Positions 24,909 through 35,754 of a stretch of DNA of 64,000 nucleotides are shown one piece after another. Position 1 is the first letter of the stretch. The number at the start of each line of letters is the position of its first letter. The DNA is from Diorhabda sublineata (lineage: Eukaryota; Arthropoda; Insecta; Coleoptera; Chrysomelidae), in contig NC_079478.1 of assembly GCF_026230105.1 (NCBI RefSeq), positions 26,551,653 through 26,615,652 of the forward strand, read 5' to 3'. The notes beneath the pieces are model-generated. The model was not told where the DNA came from, did no database searches, and was given only the letters and a program-made list of their open reading frames with translations. A program made the translations under genes and the position numbers.

Positions 24909-25390
24909 GATTTTTCGGTAGATACTTTTCATTATAGTTTCTTATAATTGTTGAGATGTGGCAGCATGCACATGATTGATTAAATGTGTTATTTATATTA
25001 ATTCATTGGTTATTTTTTCAATTTACATATCACTATGACTATTGGGTATTAACTACTGGTTTTATAATACTTTGTAAGCTAATAATCTGATTAATAAACT
25101 GATTATTCAAGAGTTTAAAGGTCCATTTTGTACTGCTGTTTTCCAATGTATTCAAAACTAATAGTCACTTAATAGAGGAGATTTCTTTCGCGGATATAAT
25201 TCGGAATCGGATAATATTTTATTGTGTGATGCCGCAGAAAAAAACAACTATTATAGAAGTTCATAATGAACTGCTTAGTCATAAAAATCTTTTGTCAATA
25301 TACTTGGTTGTAAACCAAAGTCTTTTTCTAGTTTTAATACCTCCAGATTTTTTTATAAACCTTTAATTTCTAATATTGACTCTTATAGTC

Positions 25391-26108
25391 TTATATACTC
25401 CTATCTTCATTGTGGTTTTTCTTGTTTTGCACACAATTGTCTGCTGTCTTCCTTCTCTTCCCCTTGTGGTAATCAATTTCAGCTTTCAAAATTTCAGTTC
25501 CAGTTTCGTTAGAAATTGTGTTGCAAGAGGTACTCGCACTTGGCATTGATTGAGTTTCTGGCAGATTTATTCCATCCACTACCGCATTATCTTCTTTCAA
25601 AATATCCAATATTGCCAAATCCACTTCGTCTAATTTTTTGTCTTTTCCCCCAATGTTCCTGTCCGACGTGCATTTTCTCGTTTATTCTACGAAACAGCTT
25701 AAATGTACTGAACATTTTGAATTATTTATTACGTGAACTCACCAAAGTGCGGCTTTTCTATAAGCCGAACAAATTGTCTCGTCTCTTACATGGGTCCGCT
25801 TTTTTTCTAGAGACGCCAATTATAAAGAGTTAGCCAATGACGATATACTCTACCATGCATTTTGCTTGTCTGCATTAGAGGTTGTTTTGAAATTTCCAAA
25901 TAATATATCGCGCTTTTGTTTGATAGCAGCTAAAACAGCTAGCTTCTTTTCAATAATCAAATCGGGAAAAATATAGCTTATCGATGTATTCTTTGCACTT
26001 AGCACTTTTCACTTTTCACTTTGCAACTTCTTCTTATTGAACAGGAATTTAAAGATAAATTGCAAACTGCAAAGTGATAAGTGCGAAGTATTATTGTGAA
26101 ATAGGCCC
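25391..26108 (-). mobile_element. PIF/Harbinger fragment with Myb/SANT-like accessory gene
   Basis: The outer end at about 26108, read inward on the minus strand, begins AGGGGCCTATTTCACAATAA, a Harbinger-type terminus. Subterminal repeats follow: two CACTT...TTTGCA-type blocks in opposite orientation. Inside, IIEKKLAVLAAIKQKRDILF and KTTSNADKQNAW (near 25950-25870) resemble the first helices of Myb/SANT-like domains found in Harbinger accessory proteins. After a broken middle, the frame DEVDLAILDILKEDN to NHNEDRSI (25640-25391) supplies the C-terminal tail. The transposase gene and the other terminus are missing. Confidence 0.65.
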
Positions 26109-26109
26109 C

Positions 26110-27490
26110 TGCTCGTTCTTCTACAATACGAATTATAACTAGACAAACAATTGTGATTAATTTAAACACAGATTACGCTAAAGCCTTGGTATGCCCAAAT
26201 AATTCGGTGTGCAAGAACAATGGGACAGTTAATTTTACATACAGAGATTCTTATCTCCTCCGCGCCACTAGCCAGTGCACAGTGCTGCTATTTGATTCAA
26301 TGCAACTGCACTCGCTCTTTAGCGTCATCCTCACTTTGAATTGCGGCATTTGAAGCTGTAATCAACGATAGAATGAAATAAAATTTTACTGACATACTAT
26401 ATGCGCTTCATTATTCAAGAAAATTTGGGATATAAACAAATTGATAGTTTCTCTATAGGGGCATAAATATCGGGTGTTATAGCACAATTGTTTATTAAAG
26501 ATCTTGAGCAAACTGTTTTAGGAAAACATTCCATCCTTTTTCTGTTATTTGGATGATTGTATTATAAATTATATCAAAAAATTAAATGAAAAGTTCAATT
26601 CCAATATCAATTTTCATTATTTCATATTATAAGAAAACTTGGAAGTACTCAGAACATCAATGTATTCAAACCTCAGATTATCACACTAAATCTCTTCAAA
26701 ACTATCAGTGATTATTGATTGAGTACAAAAACTATCTATCTGCAATATGCTAAATTTATATGCACACTAACTGAAAAAATAAAAATTGTATAAAAAAAAT
26801 TAATTATCCCGAAGAAATTATGAATTTTGTATTAAAATTACGGATGAACAAATATTAAATTAGCAAACGAAAGATATTTCAACTATAAACATATGGAACT
26901 TTCTTCACAATAATTATCAAATAACTTTTATTTATATGAAATCGATGTCTTAAGGCACAGATAAAATTTAACAACATAAAGTGCCAAAAAAAATTACTAG
27001 AGAAGTAATTTTATAATATGAGGTTCCTTGTAATAAGTGATTGGGTTTATATACGGTGAGCATATTGATAATTAGAAAATAGATTAATTATTAAGCAATA
27101 GGGAAGAAATATACAAATCACCAAAACAAGTAAATAGACATTTCGCACCTTCGGTGCAACAATGGCACATTTATCTAAAACTGCAAAATTGAGTTAGGTA
27201 TGCCAGACTATCTCTGAACCATGCTTATATTTGGGGTAACAAAGACATCCACGAAATTATTTCAAAATTCTACTAGATGGCGCAGGTGCCTTTGTAGTTA
27301 TGGGCGCTTTTCCTATGCGTTCTGGGCCAACAAAATTTTATTCGATAGTAGCGCCTCTGTGCCCCTAAGTGTTTGACGTGAGTTGGAGCTACAGCCACAC
27401 AAAGGTATTTATGACCTTTTTTATTTTCACTTTTTGTAGCGACAAAAACATATCTATTTTCAAGACCACAATTCTTTTTTATAATTCACA
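26110..27490. other. no recognisable gene (intronic)
   Basis: AT-rich intronic spacer. The frame at 26153-26353 has no recognisable features. Confidence 0.4.
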
Positions 27491-27498
27491 AAAATGTT

Positions 27499-27710
27499 GG
27501 AACTACAAAGGCATTGGTTATAAAAGCGTTTTTTTTTATCCAACATTATTGTATTTAACGACACTAATTGGAACTACAAAGTCACTAACTAAAAAGTGTT
27601 TTTTAGGTCCAATAATAATATTTTTTCAACTATGATATGGGAACTTTAAAGCCGTAAACAAAAAGAATGTTATATACGTTCAATATTATGATTTATTACG
27701 TGATAATAAA
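27499..27710. repeat. degenerate ~70-bp tandem repeat, three units
   Basis: Units begin at 27499, 27570 and 27640 with GGAACTACAAAG or GGAACTTTAAAG. Each is followed by a diverged AAAAG-tract, T-run and CCAA(T/C)AT(T/A) segment. The spacing is 71 and 70 bases. Divergence between units is high, so the array is old. Confidence 0.55.
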
Positions 27711-28204
27711 AAGACTTTTGACTATTTAATTCCATTTTTAGTATCATAAGTACTGACTGTTAAGTTGAAAAAAAAATGGGACTTTGTTACTCCAAAATCA
27801 TTTATTCAATATTTCATTTTTCTGACAAATTCGACCCAAAAGTAGTATAAATTACATTGTTTTGAGCTGCAATAACACTAAAAAAGTAACTTCGGTCGAA
27901 GTCGAAGTACTTCAAATGTTACTTTGATGATGATTACGATGATCAGTGTGAGTATTAGTATCGTAATACATGACTTCAGCAACTTTGACTCAACAAAGCC
28001 TGAAAAATTTAATTTGACATTCGTAATTATTCATAGGGTGTCCGGCTAATTTAATTAATCAACCTTTTGTAATTTTCTGGATGTCAAAAGAGTAATGGTA
28101 TACTTAAAGTTGTTTCTCACTTCAGTCGCGTGCGTGCCTTTGCAGTATTAAAAAACAATAATTTGATTTACAAATATCTTTAAAAATCAATTTTATTTCA
28201 GAGA

Positions 28205-30100
28205 GCAATGGGCTCCCGAAGTAAAAAAAAAATATTTCCATGGTTCCGATTGAAGAAAATAATTTATTGGGAATCAAAGTGTCAGTTGAAACATGGTTAT
28301 CGGACTTACATCCTAAAGATCAAGAAAATGATCATGAATACAATGTACTCGTACTTCAGATGGTAAAAAAATGATCTTTCAGTTACTGAAGAGAGTACAA
28401 AATGTTATAATGGCGTGGACACAGTTTTACCACAAGGGCAAGACACCATCTCGAATGCCAATGAAATGAAACCAGATAATAAGATTTTTCCACGAGTGAT
28501 GGATCTGAATATTAACCACCGCAAAAAAGAGACAAAAGAAGGTAGTTTTTCAGTCAGTCCGTAGTACATCCAGCTCTAGCAGTGACTCATCCAGCTTAAG
28601 TAGCAGATTTTCCAGCTCAAGTAGTAGTTCATCTAGCTCTGGCAATCGTTCTCAGTACTACAAATCTACATCTCGCTCTAAACGTGTTTCTAATGTGTCA
28701 ATTGTATATCATAATGCAGCTTCTGAAACTATTCAAGCAAGTACAGAACAACCGAGTATTGTAACAAAGTTTAAAAAAAGACCAAAACCCCAAATAAATG
28801 GAAAAACACCAGAGAAAGCATTTAAGAAACAGTGATCAAGCATATACCTCATCTAGAGGTAAAGCCATGTCGTAAAAACTATTCCTTGTACGGGTACCTA
28901 CCAATTGTCTTGTCTTGGGCAAATAAATTCTCCTCAGATGATAGGAATACTATATTTAAGACATACTGGGGCTTCCGTTCTTTTCAAAGGCAGCATGACT
29001 TCCTTGCTTCTTATGTAAAGCAAGTTCAATCTGTACCATCAAGATTCGAAAAGGTGGAGACGTGAATAGAAAATGTTGAAAACCAAACATATCCCACTTT
29101 CTCATAAATAAAAATAGTGGAATGAGGTTTTGTAAGACGTTCCTATTGAATACATTGGCCATAAGTAATAAACCACTACGTACTGTAATTGAAAATAAAT
29201 TTGCAAGCATAAGTGTAATTCCAACAGATAAACGCGGTAAGCACAGAAAACAGTCAAAGCTAAATGCTGAAATAATACAATCTGTACGAGACCTCATAAA
29301 TTCTATCCCTAGGATGGAAAGCCATTACATATCAGGGCCAATTCATCGAGAGAATACATAGATGGTGGTTTTACTGTAGCTGAACTACACCGTAATTATC
29401 GTCAAAAACGTATATCTGACAACAAGAAACTAGCAAATTACGACGCATACCATCGAATTTTCAATACACAATTTAATATGAGCTTTTTCATTTCTCGTAA
29501 AGACCAATGCGACGTATGCGAGGCCTAAGAATGCTGTAGATAAAGAACCGTTAAGGTCCAGCTATAATCTACACCAGGAAGAAAAGAGTAGAATAGAGCA
29601 GAAGCAAGATGTAGAAGAGTGCAAAAAGCCTGATAGCAGCAACATTGTAACTATATACGATCTTCGAGCAGTATTGCCTTTTCCTATAGGTCAATCTTCG
29701 GCACTTTTTTATAAAAGTAAATTAAACTGTTATAAGTTCACAGTCTCGAATATTAAGGACGAGAAAATATTCTGTTTTTTTGGCATGAGGGTCTAGGTAA
29801 GCGAGGAGCCAATGAAATACGTTCTTGTGTGTACAATTTTTTGAAAGAATGTTCTTTGACTAATCCAAATTCAGATATAACTTTTTTCTCGGATAACTGT
29901 TGTGGTCAACAAAAAAACCACTTCGTTCTAAGTTTTTATTATTATGCCGTTTCAATCTTGCCAATTAGATCTATAACACACAAGTATCTAATTCGTGGAT
30001 ACACGCAAAACGAAGGGGATAGCGTCCATTCGGTAATAGAGAAAAATATTCGTCGAGCAAAAAAATCTGGACCCATTTACACCCCAGATTAATATGTGGC
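28205..30100 (+). pseudogene. degenerate unassigned transposase-like gene (insect LOC-type family)
   Basis: A broken gene about 1.9 kb long. It has an N-terminal hydrophilic part and a serine-rich tract near 28555-28650 (SSS/SDSSS/SSSSSS). Next comes TFLLNTLAISNKPLRTVIEN near 29140, DKRGKHRKQSKLNAEIIQSV near 29230 and SIPRMESHYI near 29300. HRNYRQKRISDNKKLANYDA and FFISRKDQCDVCEA follow near 29400-29520. The longest intact stretch is FFSDNCCGQQKNHFVLSFYY to HTQ/YTQNEGDSVHSVIEKNI near 29880-30060. Proteins with this layout are common as uncharacterised entries in insects and cnidarians. The SDNC.GQ.KN and GH.QNEGD motifs look like acidic catalytic blocks. I could not place it in a named DNA-transposon superfamily; Sola-like is only a guess. 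Confidence 0.65.
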
Positions 30101-30639
30101 TCTAATCCGTAATGTCAAACAGACTTTGATAGTTTATACGATTTAAAGTTACTTACTAAACTTAGTAAACAACTGTTGTATGCAATTTTTTAATAAAATA
30201 TTGAATTCATATGGTTAAGAAACGTTAAAAATTGGATAGATATAAATCACGTGCTTTATTTCGTTTATGATATTGAAATTCGTCGTTATGACTAACTTTG
30301 AATTCTCAAAACTATATTTGTATCGAATCTAAAAGATATGTGTATAGTACAATAAGGTTCCTTGAATCAGTTTAAACATATTATGCTAGCTGAACCGGCA
30401 GCCTTCATACTGCCTCAATCGATAAATAAAAGACCTAAACTTTAAATATAAAATTAAACTTAAACTATAAAATAAACTTCAAAAAAATAAAAGGAATGCT
30501 TTTATTATTATTTTCGATTACATTTGATTTTGCTTACTTACAAAACAAAGTTTTCCTGAAATATTGGCTTTTAATAAGGTTTCAATTTGATATTGACAGA
30601 TATACTCATTTATGATATGATAATAAATTTAAGGCTTTC

Positions 30640-31062
30640 TGATAAACTATATTTCTTGTTTTGTTTTGTAATGCGTAAATAAACAAAGATGACGGTTTTC
30701 CGATGCGCGAACAGGTGACGTATAATTGTCCATGCGCTAAATGGGAAATTCCAAGCTGATTCCGCAAACTTCCAGCGACTGGCCTTGCGATTTATTTATG
30801 GTCATCGCAATTGCCAGACGTACCAGAAAAAGTAAGCGTTTAAAATCTAAATATAAATCCATTGGAATCAACGGTATACGCGGGATCAAGACATCCTCTC
30901 CTTTGTATTTTCCCTTTATGATTGTTCGCATTCTGAAATAGCAATATGACTATTTTCTTGGTCTGTCTCTCTCTGTTCATCAGTGAGGTTAGCACGTAAG
31001 GTAGCTCTTCGCACATTTAATTGACTACGACGACCTAAGTCAGGTCGTCTTCTTCTTGGCAT
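30640..31062 (-). pseudogene. internally deleted Helitron (replicase N-terminus joined to helicase C-terminus)
   Basis: The ATG at 31062 opens MPRRRRPDLGRRSQLNVRRA and LTDEQRETDQEN, the characteristic start of insect Helitron Rep-helicase proteins. After about 45 residues, the frame changes directly into the far C-terminal helicase block: IIKGKYKGEDVLIPRIPLIP, FKRLLFLVRLAIAMTINKSQ and GQSLEVCGISLE. Then, with a frame shift at about 30741, AHGQLYVTCSRIGKPSSLFI. More than a thousand residues (Rep HUH domain and most of the helicase) are gone. It is therefore a non-autonomous derivative. Confidence 0.85.
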
Positions 31063-31079
31063 TGTAAACTGTAACTAAT

Positions 31080-31570
31080 CAAAGTGAGACAAGTTCTCGC
31101 ACACTTAGCAGTAAAGTGTCACTATCACAAATGATCACCGACGTAAAGAAAGTTCTCGCGCACTTAGCGGTAATCGTCACTCACAAAGATAGAAGGATGC
31201 ACTCTTTGTCTGAAGTATCGATCGATATAGAGGATGGATTGACATATCAGATGGTTGTCAAATGTCAAATATTCTGGTTACATTCAGAAATTTGATTTAT
31301 GGCGAAATTATCAATCTACATATATTTGGTTGTCAAATGTCAAATATTATGGTTGTGTTCACAAATTTAATTTGTAAGAAAACATGAAGGAAAAACAAAA
31401 TTGTTGTTTTCATTTAATTTCGACCATTTTCATATTTATTCAACTTTTAAACCTTCTCTGGACTTCCACATATAATTTAAGACCAAAATTAGCCAAATCG
31501 GTCCAGCCGTTCTCGAATTTTAGCGAGACAAACGCGAACAACAATTCATTTTTATATAAACAGATATAAT
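31080..31570 (-). repeat. Helitron-associated 5' subterminal region with short direct repeats
   Basis: Immediately upstream of the Helitron start are two diverged direct repeats built on GTTCTCGC(A/G)CACTTAGC (31091 and 31151). Two further copies of GGTTGTCAAATGTCAAATAT lie at 31251 and 31329. Near 31480-31560, a segment AGCCAAATCGGTCCAGCCGT leads into TTTTATATAAACAGAT, a type of sequence found next to many insect repetitive elements. The region is probably the 5' end of the same Helitron, but the exact terminus was not fixed. Confidence 0.5.
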
Positions 31571-32790
31571 TATGTGTTGAATCGAATACAATATTTCAAT
31601 ATTCTTCACGCTTATTGACCTGGATTTCTAATTATTCCACAGCATTACGTACTTGTATATCGGATCCTTCGACAGTATGAATTCATTCTGCAGGTTTCTT
31701 GTTGACTTTTTGATTCACTACATGAAGTATAAAGAGAAATTTCTTAACTTCTACCGTGATGTTACAAGTGAAGAGATAACAAATAATTGAATTAGCTATT
31801 TAGTTCAAATTTCACCAAACATACATTAACATAAATGAATTCGTTAATCAACGGAGGGAGTAATTTTGTAAGTTTGCAACAATTAATTCGATACACTGGG
31901 ATAAGAAAACAATGAGTATGTTTGACCTCCGATGTCTGTAATTGATTCGAATTAATTTCACTTCGATTAGAATCGATGTTGTGACAATAGATGAAAATAA
32001 ATTACTTTCATTTTATACTTAGATTTGCGACGAATTGATTTTTTCTAATCCCATCCTGCGTATTACTTTTATTAGTACTATAAGCATGTTGGTTGATTGT
32101 TATGTAGTATGAATATATTTGGGACTGATGTCCAGCGACATCATTCCTTACGGTTATTTTTGATAATTATTTTGTATGTTGGTATACATAAGAACTAATA
32201 TATAACTCAATTTACATTTTAAAACGATACGGCTAGTCCAATAGTTTTGTTATTTTCAATTTTTGTGTTTGTTCACTATTGTCAAGTAGATTCACTGCGA
32301 ACTCGTTCGGAAGATTGTTAAATCTGTTTAAGTAGGGTTCACTGTAAACACTTATTACTTCTTTGACGCAATTCACTTGGAGATCTCTACTGATTTCATT
32401 GATGGGTATAAATCACGGTGAGTGCATAATATTTTAGGGTGAAACCTCTTTACATATTGGCTTGATGGCGACTTTGTGAACTAGGAGCTTATTTTGCAAT
32501 GATAATATGGATTTACATCCTAGTAACTATTAGTGTTTGCTGTTTTCTTTTAGTAAGGATATGTGTTTTCCTGGTGATTTCTTTGTACATGATACCTAGG
32601 CACAATACCTAATGAGAAGGTCATAGAGGTCAACTTGCATCTACATTTCAGCAACATAACTTTAGTTTTGCCACTTATCAATTGTGGTGCTAGTGTAATA
32701 AATAACCATTTGTTTCCATTTTACAAATGCTTTCTCGAAGCGTTATCTAGATGGGAAAATTGTAAAATTCAATACTCAACATCAGATAAT
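31571..32790. other. no recognisable gene (intronic)
   Basis: AT-rich spacer within the Osiris intron. Nothing coding or structured stands out. Confidence 0.4.
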
Positions 32791-32793
32791 CTC

Positions 32794-33444
32794 TTGTTTT
32801 AAAATCATTTTCTGGAAGTGATTTAAAAAATTTCAATAGAAATGAGCTAAAAGAATGTGAGATTTCTTGAAAAAGATTCGCTACTATACAGGTTCTTTCT
32901 AAAAAGATGATCCCGTCTCTAGGATAGATAGAAAACTGAAAAATATTTGGAATTAACTCAGTAAAAAAATGTATACTCATGTTTTACGATTTAGCCTCAA
33001 CTACTGGCAACATTGTATCAATGTTTCATACAAATATGTTTTGGAAGCTGAACGAAAACGGTACACAGTTTTATCAAGAGTCCCTTTTTGGTGTAAAATT
33101 AAATGTTGTTTCAGTTCACTTGAAATTTTGCTTAATAAGTCTAGTATTGAAAAAGTTATGTTCAATACTACTCGGTACGAACTCTGATGTATCTGCTTCC
33201 AAAACATATTTGTATAAAATTTCAATACAAAGTTGCTAGTAGTTGCGGCAAAAGTATAAAACATGTATATAAATTTTTTTACTTACTAACTTATCTTTTC
33301 AGTTTTCTATCTATCCTAGAGACGGGATAATCTTTTTTGAAAGACCCTGTATAGTAGCGTGCATTTTTCATGAAATCTCATATACCTTGAACTCATTTCT
33401 ATTGAAATTTTTTAAATCACTTCCAGAAAATAATTTTCAAACAA
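32794..33444. mobile_element. foldback (long inverted repeat) element
   Basis: Two arms of about 250 bases, 32794-33048 and 33195-33444, are reverse complements of each other with moderate divergence, around a 146-base loop. Both arms contain CTATCTATCCTAGAGACGGG in opposite orientation and an outer block with CTGGAAGTGATTTAAA. Because of this symmetry, overlapping frames on the two strands both spell MFY..A.TT.N.V..F.TNMFWK; these are not genes. No transposase is encoded. RNA from either strand would form a hairpin. Confidence 0.85.
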
Positions 33445-33449
33445 TAGGG

Positions 33450-34855
33450 GTCGTATAAATAATATTGACTACGCTAGTTATATGTGAAAGAAGATTTCAG
33501 GATTTCAGGTGCAAGTAATGCACTTCGATTTATTTTTCTGCTTTAAATTTAGAGTGCAGCAAAAGCTGGATATTTGAGAAAAATTATTAACTGTTTGGAA
33601 GTGAGCTGGATCATTTACTATAATTGTTTCAATTTCTTAGTAGTTGCGAATGATTTTTGGTACAATTTTATTTTGGTTGTGTAAAACTGACAACATGTTT
33701 TACATTTGTGAATGATTTGTATCTTGACGTCATGAGTGTACTTCGCTCAATTTCGATATCACATATTTGAATTTCAATAAATCATTACTTTGACCATTGT
33801 TAGTTAACACATTAACCTACTCTAGGTTGGGATGTTCTATTCGAAAAATGGGGTGTTTTCTTTCTAACTCATGGAGAACTACTAATTTTCGAAAGGATAT
33901 CACGAATAGTTTCCGATATACTTATATATGGTAGCACAATCTATGTAATGCGGCTGCCAAAACTTTATATTTTATTTTGTAATAATAAGATGATAAACAA
34001 TAACCTTATAATTTTATTACCAAGTTTGAAATAAAGTTAAGTAATTGTCAATAAACAGTAAAATATAGAGTTACAGAATATTGTTATTAAAACGTTCATC
34101 CCAATATAGTTTTCATTTAAAATTAGTTGAGTTAGGTGGTGATTGGGGCCAATCCATTGTAACTTGATACCAATATGCTAAAAGCAAGGATTGCAACATA
34201 AAAATTTTCGTAGCATACCTAATCAAACAATTAAGTTTCAATAGCAATGTTTATACAAAAATATCCTACGGTTTCTTATTGATATCATGATAAAAAAATA
34301 TAGTTAAACGAGCTTTTCATGAGACTTTTTCAAAAAATTTCAATGAATAACAGGTATTCATTCACTGGACGTATTTATCAGAGAAAGTGGTCCGGTATTT
34401 CCTATGGCAAGTCCGTAAGAATAAGTAAACCAGATTAAGTCATTGACATACAATCTGTGTATATTTTGAATAGAATGAAATTTTCACTTTATGTTCATTT
34501 AAAAACTATCAAGAGTAATCTAAAAATGTTTATTTTCATTGTCCATTCACGGTTTTCCATTAAATTTCGTTAAGAGTACTTGACTATGTAATTGGTCTAT
34601 ACAGGATGTAATATTAGTCTACTAGCTTCGTTATGATATGAAGCACGGAAACAAATTATCAAGATAGAAATTAAAACAAAATATCTTTGTTTTACAAAAT
34701 ACAGTTTTACAATGATATATATATGGTAGTTTGAAAGATTCATTCATAATATTTTTACACTCAAAGAGAGATTTTTTGTATATTTTACAATTTTAACGAC
34801 AAAGCAACACAATTTTATATTAGATAACATAAAACAATAATTTAGAAGAATATTA
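33450..34855. other. no recognisable gene (intronic)
   Basis: AT-rich spacer. No frame, repeat or RNA gene supported. Confidence 0.4.
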
Positions 34856-34899
34856 AGTTCTCTTAAGCAGCAATTCCGTTATCAAACTTCAGAACCTAC

Positions 34900-35095
34900 T
34901 GAATGTATAAGCCATTTACAATTCTGAAAGTAGTTAAAGTAGATAATTTTTGGCACTGAAGATGATGGAATACTTTCTACTACTCAAACCATAAATATAA
35001 CGAATAACTCTTTTTTGTAATTTAGAGATAGATTCGAAGAGATGCAAACTACAAGACCCCAAGAAAGGTAAACCATGCGATTCGAACAATTAAAG
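34900..35095 (-). pseudogene. LINE RT tail fragment
   Basis: On the minus strand the segment reads GLPFLGSCSLHLFESISKLQ, KRVIRYIYGLSSRKY and a decayed NYLL. This corresponds to the YG...WG.s.....F.LQKR.IR.IFGL.NR.SC segment downstream of the RT palm in many LINEs. It directly adjoins hairpin-repeat sequence at 35095-35430, which may be its 3' neighbour or a separate insertion. Confidence 0.6.
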
Positions 35096-35435
35096 TGGTT
35101 CGGACTCCAGTTGAGACCTTTTGGTGGAACAATTTTTAATGATTATACCCATTTCTCAACCTACAATACTATATTGAGAAGGCATTTTACCATGATGTAA
35201 CAGTATAATTATAGATAAATAAGGTAATGATAAATATTCAGCTGACCTGATTCTACTAACTAGTCATTAAAAGGTAACACCAAGAAGGAATGATTTTTCT
35301 AAATGATCATTATCAATGTTTAACACAAAGAATTTTTTTCATTGAATAAGTTCGTTCACTACATCAAAATAGTTAAGCTGGAATTTCAAGACCGTTGGTG
35401 ATACTCATGTTGAACACACTATTCACACTTCTACT
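35095..35435 (-). repeat. dispersed repeat, copy 3
   Basis: Read on the minus strand, this contains ATAGTGTGTTCAACATGAGT, ATCACCAACGGT and, further on, ATAGTATTGTAGGTTGAGAA followed by AAAGGTCTCAACTGGAGTCC. The same blocks in the same order occur at 41.7-41.9 kb. The intervening 100 bases are longer here, so an insertion is likely. Confidence 0.65.
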
Positions 35436-35754
35436 ACGGTTCCAGAAATTCCAACTTAGCCTACTAGACTTTTCAAGAAAAGCTTTTGACATTTACACAT
35501 TTCTTAAAATATGTAGGTACAAAATGCATTTCAATATTAATTTAGTTAATAGTTTACTTTTTAAAGATCTACTGCTTTGAATTTATATTGCTGGACAAAA
35601 GCTATTTCGAACAAAATCAAGTTTATAAAAATCGGCTATGCAGAACCGGACATTTTCACAAGAAGTTTCCAACTCTCGCCCACCTCTTTTTTGAAGGCAT
35701 AGAATAAACATTGTGAAATAAGAAATGCGTAGAATTTGTTGAAGGATCATATTA

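Noticed and set aside
32979..33264. Overlapping open frames on both strands encoding similar MFY...TNMFWK peptides
   Set aside because: The similarity is produced by the inverted arms of the foldback element; there is no family resemblance or start context.
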